Assembly (NCBI GenBank): GCA_910575475.1
Contig: CAJTGD010000029.1
Span: forward strand, 1-64,000
Direction of reading: 5' to 3'
Length of the DNA stretch: 64,000 bases
Source: Lachnospiraceae bacterium
GTDB lineage: Bacteria > Bacillota > Clostridia > Lachnospirales > Lachnospiraceae
A program made the translations under genes and the position numbers. The notes beneath the pieces are model-generated. The model was not told the DNA's origin. It did no database searches and saw only the letters and a list, made by a program, of their open reading frames with translations. Position 1 is the first letter of the stretch. Every line of letters starts with the position of its first letter. Below are positions 34,305 through 42,030 of the stretch, one piece after another.

Positions 34305-35564
34305 ATGGAACAGAAATTACATACACCGGAAGGAGTCCGGGACATTTACAGTACGGAATGCAGGAAAAAACTGGCGGTTCAGGAAAAGCTTCATGAGCTG
34401 CTCCATCTGTACGGTTATCAGGACATCCAGACTCCGACGTTTGAATATTTTGACGTGTTCCGGAAGGAGATCGGGACCATCTCCTCCAGGGAATTATACA
34501 AGTTTTTTGACCGGGAGGGCAATACCCTTGCCCTGCGTCCGGATATCACGCCGTCCATCGCCCGGGCTGCGGCTACGCTGTTCGAGGAGGAGGACTGTCC
34601 GCTGCGGCTGTGCTATGTGGGCAATACGTTTATCAACCATTCCAGCTATCAGGGAAGGCTCAAGGAAAACACCCAGCTTGGGGCGGAGCTGATTGGCGAG
34701 GATTCCATTGAGGCGGACGCGGAGATGCTGGCCATGGTGGTGGACGGACTGAAAAGAGCCGGGCTGACAGAATTTCAGGTGAACATCGGACATGTGAATT
34801 TTATCCGGGGGCTGATGGAAGCGGCAGGGCTTACGGAAGAGCTTACGGAGGAGCTCTTTACGCTGATCAACAACCGCAATTATTTCGGAGTGGAAGAGAT
34901 CCTGGACCAGGAGGACGTATCGGAGGACATCAAAGAGGCATTTTCTGCGCTCCCGGAGCTGATGGGCGGAGCAGAGGTGCTCTCGGAGGCCGCAAGGCTT
35001 GCGCCGACTCCGGAAGCGAAGGCTGCCATTGCGCGGCTTTTAAAGATTTACCAGGTATTGATCCATTATGGCGTGGAGAAGCACATTTCCTTTGACCTGA
35101 GCATGAGCGGGAGCTACATGTACTATACAGGCATCATTTTCCGGGCCTATACGTATGGGACCGGAGATGCGGTGGTGCGGGGCGGAAGATACGACCACCT
35201 GCTGGAAAAGTTCGGAAAACGGACGCCTTCGATTGGATTTGCCATGATCGTGGATGAGCTGACCAGCGCGCTGAGCCGCCAGAAGATCACCATAGAAACC
35301 AAGCACAACAATCTGATCGTCTATACGGAGAATACGCTGAAATGGGCACTGTCCTTTGCACGTGAGTTCCGGGAAAAGGGCCGCTGCATCGAGATGCTTA
35401 AGCGGGGGCCGTCGGAGAACAAGGAGAAGTTCCGGGAATATGGAACGCGCACCCAGGCGGTGAGCATGCTGTATCTGCAGGAGGACGGCACGGTGGAGCT
35501 GGTGAATTTCAGGACCGGAAAGGAAAAGACGGTTGACTACGGAAAAGAGAGGGTCACGGAATGA
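34305..35564 (+). CDS. hisZ: ATP phosphoribosyltransferase regulatory subunit HisZ
   Basis: A class II aminoacyl-tRNA synthetase paralogue (HisRS-like) lacking the anticodon-binding role; it activates and confers feedback on short HisG. 419 residues with LHTPEGVRDIYSTECRKK, ALRPDITPSIARAAATL and the motif 3-like block VVRGGRYDHLLEKFGKRTPS. It heads the his operon, with hisG starting inside its stop codon (ATGA). Confidence 0.95.
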   Translation: MEQKLHTPEGVRDIYSTECRKKLAVQEKLHELLHLYGYQDIQTPTFEYFDVFRKEIGTISSRELYKFFDREGNTLALRPDITPSIARAAATLFEEEDCPLRLCYVGNTFINHSSYQGRLKENTQLGAELIGEDSIEADAEMLAMVVDGLKRAGLTEFQVNIGHVNFIRGLMEAAGLTEELTEELFTLINNRNYFGVEEILDQEDVSEDIKEAFSALPELMGGAEVLSEAARLAPTPEAKAAIARLLKIYQVLIHYGVEKHISFDLSMSGSYMYYTGIIFRAYTYGTGDAVVRGGRYDHLLEKFGKRTPSIGFAMIVDELTSALSRQKITIETKHNNLIVYTENTLKWALSFAREFREKGRCIEMLKRGPSENKEKFREYGTRTQAVSMLYLQEDGTVELVNFRTGKEKTVDYGKERVTE

Positions 35565-36217
35565 AGTATCTGACATTTGCGCTGACGAAGGGGAGGCTTG
35601 CGAAACAGACTCTGGAAATGCTGGAGAAGCTGGGGATCACCTGCGAGGAGATGAAGGATAAGAGCTCCAGGAAGCTGATTTTTGTAAATGAAGAACGGAA
35701 GCTGAAATTTTTCCTGGCCAAGGGACCGGATGTTCCCACGTATGTGGAGTACGGCGCGGCGGATATCGGCGTGGTAGGAAAGGACACCATCGTAGAGGAA
35801 GGCAGAAAGGTTCATGAGGTGCTGGATCTTGGCTTCGGGGCATGCCGGATGTGCGTCTGCGGATATCAGGAGACGGCGGAGCTTTTAAAGCACCGGGAGC
35901 TGATCCGCGTGGCAACCAAGTACCCCAACATCGCAAAGGACTATTTTTACAATAAAAAGCATCAGACCGTGGAGATCATCAAGATGAACGGATCCATCGA
36001 GCTGGCGCCCATCGTGGGGCTGTCGGAAGTGATCGTGGATATCGTGGAGACGGGATCTACATTGAAGGAAAACGGGCTGGTGGTGCTGGAGGAGGTCTGC
36101 CCGCTGTCCGCCCGGATGATCGTCAACCCGGTGAGCATGCGGATGGAAAATGAGCGGGTGCGGGAGCTGATCACCAGTTTAAGAACGCTTTTACAGGAGG
36201 AAAAACATGCGGATTGA
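35561..36217 (+). CDS. hisG: ATP phosphoribosyltransferase catalytic subunit, short form
   Basis: First enzyme of histidine synthesis (ATP + PRPP). 218 residues, the short form that lacks the C-terminal regulatory domain and needs HisZ. Motifs: FALTKGRLAKQTLEML, VVGKDTIVEEG, RVATKYPNIAKDYF and the PRPP loop VDIVETGSTLKENGL. Translationally coupled to hisZ and overlapping hisD by 11 bases. Confidence 0.97.
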   Translation: MKYLTFALTKGRLAKQTLEMLEKLGITCEEMKDKSSRKLIFVNEERKLKFFLAKGPDVPTYVEYGAADIGVVGKDTIVEEGRKVHEVLDLGFGACRMCVCGYQETAELLKHRELIRVATKYPNIAKDYFYNKKHQTVEIIKMNGSIELAPIVGLSEVIVDIVETGSTLKENGLVVLEEVCPLSARMIVNPVSMRMENERVRELITSLRTLLQEEKHAD

Positions 36218-37499
36218 GAGTTTGGATGAGAAGACCAGGAAAAATCTGTTAGAGGACCTGCTCAAACGCAGTCCCAACAGCTATGGAGAGTATGAGGCAC
36301 GTGTGCAGGAGATCCTGGACACGGTTCGGGAGAAACAGGATGAGGCTGTTTTTGACTATACGAAAAAATTTGACGGGGCGGACATCCACCCGGGGAATAT
36401 CCTGGTGACAGAGGAAGAGGTGCGGGAGGCTTACGCGCAGATGGATGAAAATCTGCTGCGGATCATCCGCAGGGCGCTTGCCAATATTGAAACCTATCAC
36501 CAGAAGCAGATGCAGTACAGCTGGTTTGACAGCAAGCCGGACGGCACCATGCTGGGGCAGAAGGTCACGGCATTAAGACGGGTGGGCGTCTATGTGCCCG
36601 GAGGAAAGGCCGTGTATCCCTCCTCCGTGCTGATGAATATCATGCCTGCGAAGGTGGCAGGCGTGGAAGAGATCATCATGGTGACGCCGCCGGGAAAAGA
36701 CGGAAAGGTGAATCCCACGACCCTGGTAGCCGCAAAGGAAGCCGGAGCAGCCGCGGTCTACAAGGTGGGCGGGGCACAGGCCATCGCGGCGCTGGCTTAC
36801 GGAACCCAGAGCATTCCCAAGGTGGACAAGATCGTAGGTCCCGGCAATATCTATGTAGCACTGGCGAAAAAGGCGGTTTACGGGCATGTCAGCATTGACT
36901 CCATCGCGGGACCCAGCGAGATCCTGGTCCTGGCGGACGAGACGGCCAATCCCCGGTATGTGGCGGCAGACCTGTTGTCCCAGGCGGAGCATGACGAACT
37001 GGCTTCGGCGATCCTGGTGACCACCAGCAGGGAGCTGGCGGAACAGGTGTCCCGGGAGACGGACCGGTTTATCCGGGAGCTTTCCAGAGGGGAGATCATT
37101 CAAAAGTCTCTGGACAATTACGGACATATCCTGGTGGCCGATACGATGGAGGATGCCATTGACGCGGCCAATGAGATCGCGTCCGAGCATCTGGAGATCA
37201 TGACGGCGGATCCCTACCAGGTCATGACCAAGATCCGCAACGCAGGGGCGATCTTTATCGGGGAATACAGCAGCGAACCGCTGGGAGACTATTTCGCAGG
37301 GCCAAACCATATCCTGCCGACCAACGGGACCGCCAAGTTTTTCTCCCCCCTGTCCGTAGATGATTTCCTGAAAAAATCCAGTATCATCGCCTATTCGCGG
37401 GAAGCGCTGGAAGAGGTGCACAGGGATATCGAGCAGTTTGCAGAGGCCGAGCAGCTGACGGCCCATGCAAATTCGATCCGGGTGCGGTTTGAAGATTAA
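36207..37499 (+). CDS. hisD: Histidinol dehydrogenase
   Basis: Last two oxidations of the pathway, histidinol to histidine, zinc- and NAD-dependent. 430 residues with GPSEILVLADE, SQAEHDELASAILVT (zinc-binding Gln/His), SEHLEIM and GPNHILPTNGTAKF. ATG 36207 overlaps the hisG end, preceded by ACAGGAGG within hisG. Confidence 0.97.
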   Translation: MRIESLDEKTRKNLLEDLLKRSPNSYGEYEARVQEILDTVREKQDEAVFDYTKKFDGADIHPGNILVTEEEVREAYAQMDENLLRIIRRALANIETYHQKQMQYSWFDSKPDGTMLGQKVTALRRVGVYVPGGKAVYPSSVLMNIMPAKVAGVEEIIMVTPPGKDGKVNPTTLVAAKEAGAAAVYKVGGAQAIAALAYGTQSIPKVDKIVGPGNIYVALAKKAVYGHVSIDSIAGPSEILVLADETANPRYVAADLLSQAEHDELASAILVTTSRELAEQVSRETDRFIRELSRGEIIQKSLDNYGHILVADTMEDAIDAANEIASEHLEIMTADPYQVMTKIRNAGAIFIGEYSSEPLGDYFAGPNHILPTNGTAKFFSPLSVDDFLKKSSIIAYSREALEEVHRDIEQFAEAEQLTAHANSIRVRFED

Positions 37500-37513
37500 A
37501 AGGAGGATTCCTT

Positions 37514-38104
37514 ATGAAAGAGCGGATGGGAAGATGTACGAGAAAAACAAAGGAGACGGAAATCGCTCTGTCCATCAATCTGGACGGACAGGGGAAGAAC
37601 CGGATCGATACCGGGATCCCGTTTTTTGACCATATGCTTCACGGATTTGCAAGGCACGGGCTGTTTGACTTGGACGTACAGGTGAAGGGGGATCTGGAGG
37701 TGGACTGCCATCATACGGTGGAGGATACCGGGATCGTACTGGGGCAGGCCATTGCCGATGTGTTGGGAGATAAGGCAGGGATCCGGCGTTACGGCAGCTT
37801 TATCCTGCCCATGGATGAGGTGCTTGCCCTGTGTGCCGTGGATCTGTGCGGCCGTCCGTATTTTAGATATGATGCGGAATTTACGGCGGAACGGCTGGGG
37901 GGACTGGATACGGAGATGGTGCGGGAGTTCTTTTATGCGGTTTCCTACAGCGTGGCCATGAACCTGCATCTGAAAATTCTGGATTCCGGAAATAACCATC
38001 ATATGGCGGAGGCGCTGTTCAAGGCATTCGGAAAGGCACTGGACGCGGCGACCATGGCGGAGCCCAGGATGGAGGGTGTCTGGTCCACAAAGGGCAGCCT
38101 GTAG
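37514..38104 (+). CDS. hisB: Imidazoleglycerol-phosphate dehydratase
   Basis: 196 residues, dehydratase only (no phosphatase fusion). The manganese-binding His clusters are HHTVEDTGIVLG and NNHHMAEALFKAF, with FFDHMLHGFARHG near the start. It follows hisD by 14 bases with AGGAGG. Histidinol-phosphatase must be encoded elsewhere. Confidence 0.97.
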   Translation: MKERMGRCTRKTKETEIALSINLDGQGKNRIDTGIPFFDHMLHGFARHGLFDLDVQVKGDLEVDCHHTVEDTGIVLGQAIADVLGDKAGIRRYGSFILPMDEVLALCAVDLCGRPYFRYDAEFTAERLGGLDTEMVREFFYAVSYSVAMNLHLKILDSGNNHHMAEALFKAFGKALDAATMAEPRMEGVWSTKGSL

Positions 38105-38169
38105 CGATATTGTGCGCCAGATAAATCTGCCGGATCTGGCTTCGAAAAATAGATGAAGGAGAAAAGAAT

Positions 38170-39453
38170 ATGAGTTATAAACGGTTAACGCCATGCATTC
38201 TGATCGACGGCGCCAAGGCTGTCCGGTGGTTTGACGATAAAACCGTGGTATCAGATGACGTGGTTTCCCTTGCAAAGCATTACGGCGAGCGGGGGGCGGA
38301 TGAACTGATCGTATTCGATCTGTCCAATTCGGATGAAAACCATGAGGAAGCGATCGACCTGATGAAAAAGATCAACCGGGTCATCAGCATCCCTATGGTG
38401 GCAGGCGGCAATATCCGCCGCCAGGAGGATGTGAAAAAGATCCTGTACGCAGGTGCGAAGCGGGCTCTTTTGAATCTGTCCAAGCCCGGAACCTTAAAGC
38501 TTCTGGAAGAGGCGGCGCTGCGGTATGGAAAGGAACGGATCGCCGTATCGCTGAATGATTTTGACGCGTTGTTCAAGCACCAGCATCAGATCGAGGAGTA
38601 TTCGACGGAAATGATATTCATGCACAGGCTGGATCTCAATTCCGTTGTCAATATTACAGAGATTCCCTGTGTGGTCGTGACGGACACCATGGAGCAGAAC
38701 GAGATCTTAAAAATCCTGAAATCCGACGGGGTCAAGGGCGTTTCCGGCCTCTTCATCAGCCAGAAGGATATGGACTTTGACGCCTTTAAAAATGTCTGTC
38801 TGGACGAAGGAATCCGGATGACTTCTTTTGAGAGCATTATGGATTTTGCGGAATTTAAGCTGAATTCCGAAGGACTCATCCCGGTGATCGTCCAGGATTA
38901 CAAGACCAATGAAGTGCTCATGCTGGCTTACATGAATGAGGATGCGTTCGAGCATACCATCAAGACGGGTAAGATGACCTACTACAGCAGGAGCCGTCAG
39001 GAACGCTGGGTGAAGGGGGAGACCTCCGGACACTACCAGTATGTGAAGATGCTGACCGTGGACTGCGACAAGGACACGCTGCTGGCAAAGGTGGAGCAGA
39101 TCGGCGCGGCCTGCCATACCGGGAACCGGACCTGCTTTTACCAGCCTATCGCGGGAAATGATTTTGACGCCAAGAATCCCCTCCAGGTCTTCGAGTCCGT
39201 GTATAAGACGATCGTAGACCGGAAGCAGAATCCAAAGGAAGGGTCTTATACCAATTATCTGTTTGATAAAGGAATTGATAAGATCCTCAAAAAAGTGGGA
39301 GAGGAAGCGACGGAGATCGTGATTGCCTCCAAGAACCCCAATCCGGAGGAGATCAAGTATGAGGTTTCGGATTTTATGTACCACCTGATGGTACTGATGG
39401 TGGAACGGGGGATCACATGGGAGGATATCACAAAGGAACTGTCAGACCGGTAA
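38170..39453 (+). CDS. hisIE: HisIE bifunctional enzyme with N-terminal HisF-like (degenerate) barrel domain
   Basis: 427 residues. Residues 225-330 are phosphoribosyl-AMP cyclohydrolase (WVKGETSGHYQ; Asp and Cys ligands in DCDKDTLLAKVEQIG and CHTGNRTCFY). Residues 340-427 are phosphoribosyl-ATP pyrophosphatase (KKVGEEATEIVIASKN). Residues 1-220 are similar to the HisF/HisA half-barrels: TPCILIDG, YGERGADELIVFDL, IPMVAGGNIRRQEDV, YAGAKRALLNLS. By hand alignment to T. maritima HisF, the site of Asp11 is Leu/Ile and the site of Asp130 is Asn129, so cyclase activity is unlikely. The stretch beyond residue 150 is a poor match to HisF. hisA, hisF and hisH are not in this window. A structural or channeling role is inferred. 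Confidence 0.9.
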   Translation: MSYKRLTPCILIDGAKAVRWFDDKTVVSDDVVSLAKHYGERGADELIVFDLSNSDENHEEAIDLMKKINRVISIPMVAGGNIRRQEDVKKILYAGAKRALLNLSKPGTLKLLEEAALRYGKERIAVSLNDFDALFKHQHQIEEYSTEMIFMHRLDLNSVVNITEIPCVVVTDTMEQNEILKILKSDGVKGVSGLFISQKDMDFDAFKNVCLDEGIRMTSFESIMDFAEFKLNSEGLIPVIVQDYKTNEVLMLAYMNEDAFEHTIKTGKMTYYSRSRQERWVKGETSGHYQYVKMLTVDCDKDTLLAKVEQIGAACHTGNRTCFYQPIAGNDFDAKNPLQVFESVYKTIVDRKQNPKEGSYTNYLFDKGIDKILKKVGEEATEIVIASKNPNPEEIKYEVSDFMYHLMVLMVERGITWEDITKELSDR

Positions 39454-39499
39454 AAAAGTCTTGATATTTAAAAAATTTCCAACCGTACCGCTTTTTTTC

Positions 39500-39645
39500 G
39501 ATGGATTGGCTCTGGTGAAAAGGGAAGCAGGTGAAAATCCTGTACGAACTCGTCACCGTAATCAGGGAGCAGAAGCCGATATATCACTGGGAAACGTTTA
39601 AATATATTCGGAAAGGCTGTGGATGTTCTAAACAGGCAGGATTGT
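39500..39645 (+). ncRNA. Cobalamin riboswitch-like RNA
   Basis: The conserved core of the cobalamin riboswitch is readable: AAAAGGGAAGCAGGTGAAAA (39518-39537), the ATCCTG partner of GCAGGT, TCACCGTAAT, GGGAGCAGAAGCCGAT, TCACTGGGAAA and CGGAAAGGC. These match the consensus order AAAAGGGAA..GGTGAAA.TCC..ACTGTAA..AGCCA..CACTGGGAA..GGGAAGGC. The final B12-box-like segment is atypical, so this may be a variant class. Boundaries are approximate. It lies between hisIE and the 104-residue membrane protein, not before a known B12 gene. Confidence 0.8.
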
Positions 39646-39767
39646 ACATATATATTCGATAAAAGTATTCAGCGGCAGGGAACCAGGCAGGAAGAGCATG
39701 CCCGGTCTGCGCGGCTATGAGGCCGCCTGCCCGGAGAGGATGATCAAACAACGAAAGGAAGCCCGCT

Positions 39768-40082
39768 ATGAACGATCCGGAGGCACGCCGCAGGGAGCTT
39801 CTGCGGCAGACGAGAAAGCGGTACGATGACAACCGCTTTATACCCGCAGTCCACCCAAGATACGGGAATATTTATCATGAATTATATGACGACCAGGAGG
39901 ATACATACCCAAAGGATACCTTCCTTTTCCGGCTAACCCTGGGGATTCTGTGCTTTATCTGTTATGTCTGGATGGATTCCAGCCAGGCCCAGATCGCCAG
40001 TGTGAGCAGCGATCAGATCGTGAACCAGATTGAGAAGCAGGTGGAGATGGAGGATATCCAGGAGGTCTGGAAGAATCTGTAG
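39768..40082 (+). CDS. Unknown single-pass membrane protein downstream of the riboswitch
   Basis: 104 residues: an Arg-rich hydrophilic start (MNDPEARRRELLRQTRKRYD), an acidic stretch, one hydrophobic helix (about residues 62-80, FLFRLTLGILCFICYVWMD) and a short extracytoplasmic helix (SDQIVNQIEKQVEMEDIQEV). AAAGGAAG precedes ATG 39768. No family recognised. Position after a cobalamin-riboswitch-like RNA suggests cobalamin-linked expression, but no B12 motif is present. Confidence 0.7.
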   Translation: MNDPEARRRELLRQTRKRYDDNRFIPAVHPRYGNIYHELYDDQEDTYPKDTFLFRLTLGILCFICYVWMDSSQAQIASVSSDQIVNQIEKQVEMEDIQEVWKNL

Positions 40083-40124
40083 GCGGGAAGCCGTACGGAT
40101 AAAAACAATCGTAAGATGATATGT

Positions 40125-40171
40125 GAAAAAGAGGGTAAAGGCTTTGATATCAAAGCGTTACCCTCTTTTTC
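40125..40171 (+). terminator. Terminator after the 104-residue gene
   Basis: GAAAAAGAGGGTAA pairs with TTACCCTCTTTTTC; inside it GCTTTGATATCAAAGC is a second perfect palindrome. The strong T-run isolates the next operon. Confidence 0.92.
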
Positions 40172-40325
40172 GAACTATTCTTTTATTTTATTGGCAGGGC
40201 GCCTAAAAATTGGTATTAACCGACAGCCCCTAGAAAGCTGTTTTTCTGTAATCGTCTTTTTCATGCTCAGAGAATAATTCCACAAAAAATAGATAAAAAA
40301 TCAAAATAAATTGGACAAAAATATA

Positions 40326-40354
40326 GTTGACCAACGGTCGAAGAATGTGATAAG
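40326..40354 (+). promoter_or_regulatory. Promoter with overlapping operator 1 of the SCP2-ligase operon
   Basis: TTGACC (40327-40332) as -35, 16 bases, GATAAG (40349-40354) as an extended -10 preceded by TGT. The -35 lies inside the inverted repeat TTGACC-AAC-GGTCGAA (40327-40342), a site type bound by TetR-family dimers. A repressor here would block RNA polymerase. Confidence 0.6.
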
Positions 40355-40370
40355 GTTTAGTTAAATCAAT

Positions 40371-40385
40371 TCGACCGCTGGTCGA
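40371..40385 (+). promoter_or_regulatory. Operator 2 (TCGACC-GCT-GGTCGA)
   Basis: A perfect 6-bp inverted repeat with a 3-base centre, matching operator 1 in its GACC-N3-GGTC core; the centres are 44 bases apart, about four helical turns. It lies just past the start of transcription. From 40386 to 40533 nothing else is seen except the ribosome binding site. Confidence 0.7.
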
Positions 40386-40533
40386 TTGTATTTTAAAGAA
40401 CTTGCGTTGAACAGCCATGACAGGATCGGGCCGCTTAAGAGAACGTTCCAACCGTATAGTCGGAAGAGGTTTATGTGAGGGCAGCCGGGCAGATTATGGC
40501 AATAGTCACGGTGGAAGATCAAGGAGGAAAAGG

Positions 40534-40977
40534 ATGACTTACGCAGATTTATTTTATGAGATTAAGGGGAAATTTATGGGGGCGGATGTCAGTGACATAC
40601 ACGAGCATCTTGCTTTCCAGTTTAACATTGAAGATGAGGAAGCCGGCGGGGCTTTTTATGTAGAGGTAAAGGACGGCGTGCTTTATGTAGAGCCGTATGA
40701 GTATTATGACAGAGACGCCATATTCATCTGTTCGGCGGAGGTGCTTCTCAAGATCGCTGACGGAGAGATGGATCCGATCGCGGCATTTACTGAGCAGAAG
40801 CTTCGGGTAGAAGGCAATATTGACAAGGCGCTCCGGTTAAAGGAGATCATTGAACTGAAAAAGGGCGCGGCGCAGGAAAAGAGTATCGCGAAAAAGGCTG
40901 CCGACAAGGTGGTGAATAAGGTCGTGAAGACCGTAGCCAAAAAAGCGGCGGCGAAGGAAACAAAGAAAAATAGCTAA
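40534..40977 (+). CDS. SCP2 sterol-binding-domain protein with basic C-terminal tail
   Basis: 147 residues. The SCP2 domain (1-110) is shown by GAFYVEVKDGVLYVEPYEYY and the family's GEMDPIAAFTEQKLRVEGNIDKALRL. SCP2 domains bind acyl chains or lipids. Residues 115-147 are Lys/Ala/Val-rich (KKAADKVVNKVVKTVAKKAA), an amphipathic histone-like helix that could attach to membrane phosphate groups. ATG 40534 has AAGGAGG 5-10 bases upstream; a longer frame from 40417 has no site and crosses the promoter leader. First gene of the putative operon; the hydrolase follows after 27 bases. Confidence 0.85.
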   Translation: MTYADLFYEIKGKFMGADVSDIHEHLAFQFNIEDEEAGGAFYVEVKDGVLYVEPYEYYDRDAIFICSAEVLLKIADGEMDPIAAFTEQKLRVEGNIDKALRLKEIIELKKGAAQEKSIAKKAADKVVNKVVKTVAKKAAAKETKKNS

Positions 40978-41004
40978 GGCAGTCAGAAAGAGGATGGTAA
41001 AACA

Positions 41005-41988
41005 GTGGGAGCATTGAAAAATATCGTAGCTGCGGCAGGGATTCTTGCTACGGCGGGAATCGGAGAAACCGTATATTTTTATAACAGGACCATGAAGCGG
41101 GGAAACGCCAAGACCGACAGAACGATCAAGATGTCGGGTACGGACTGGTCGAAATATTATCCGCTTATGGAAGAGAGAAAAGGGTTTGTATTGGCGCAGA
41201 CACACCGGGACGTATGGACCACATCGTTCGATGGACTGAGGCTCCACGGCACCTATTTTCCGGCGCTTGAACATGCGGAAGGTGCAGGAGGCGCGGAGGA
41301 GAAGACTTCCGGAGTAAAGAAGGCTGTGATCTGTTTTCACGGCTATACGGGAGAAGGACTCAGCAATCATGTGGCGATCGCGGATTATTTCCTGAAACGG
41401 GGCTATGCCATGCTGATGCCGGACGCAAGGGCCCACGGGGAAAGCGAGGGAGATTACATCGGCTTCGGATGCCTGGACCGGCAGGATGCCCTGGGCTGGA
41501 TCAAGTGGCTGATCCAGGAGATAGGGGACGATGTGAAGATATTGCTTCACGGCACCTCCATGGGAGGCGCTACGGTGCTGATGACCAGCGGTCTGGAGCT
41601 GCCTGCCAATGTGAAGGGGATTGTCTCGGACTGCGGATTTACCTCTCCCAAGGAGGTATTCACCCATGTACTGAACCATATGTACCATTTACCGGCATTT
41701 CCGGCGATTCAGGGGGCCGACCTGCTGAACAGGAAGCTGGCGGGCTACGGTATGGATGAGTGCAACGCCAAATATGAGGTTCAGAAGGCAAAGGTTCCGA
41801 TCCTGTTTATCCATGGCTCGGCAGATACATTTGTACCATGCAGTATGTGTCATGAGATCTATGACCACTGCCGTTCCCCGAAGCGCAAGCTGATCATCGA
41901 GGGAGCGGCCCATGCAGAGAGTTATTACAAGGACATGGAGACTTACGAAAAGGCGCTGACCGAATTTGCGGATGAGATCATGCAGTGA
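41005..41988 (+). CDS. Alpha/beta hydrolase, membrane anchored
   Basis: 327 residues with a hydrophobic N-terminal segment (5-27) that may anchor it outside or at the membrane. The fold elements are clear: oxyanion HGYTGEG, nucleophile elbow HGTSMGGA with Ser185, acid Asp274 in HGSADTFVP and His303 in EGAAHAESYY. It resembles cinnamoyl-ester or acyl-releasing hydrolases of the peptidase S9-like group. GTG 41005 is taken as start (AGAGG upstream); TTG 41014 is possible. In this operon it may release or trim the condensation product. Confidence 0.88.
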   Translation: MGALKNIVAAAGILATAGIGETVYFYNRTMKRGNAKTDRTIKMSGTDWSKYYPLMEERKGFVLAQTHRDVWTTSFDGLRLHGTYFPALEHAEGAGGAEEKTSGVKKAVICFHGYTGEGLSNHVAIADYFLKRGYAMLMPDARAHGESEGDYIGFGCLDRQDALGWIKWLIQEIGDDVKILLHGTSMGGATVLMTSGLELPANVKGIVSDCGFTSPKEVFTHVLNHMYHLPAFPAIQGADLLNRKLAGYGMDECNAKYEVQKAKVPILFIHGSADTFVPCSMCHEIYDHCRSPKRKLIIEGAAHAESYYKDMETYEKALTEFADEIMQ

Positions 41989-42030
41989 GTATCATTGACG
42001 TTTTTGAACGTGAAAGGATTATAAAAAAGA

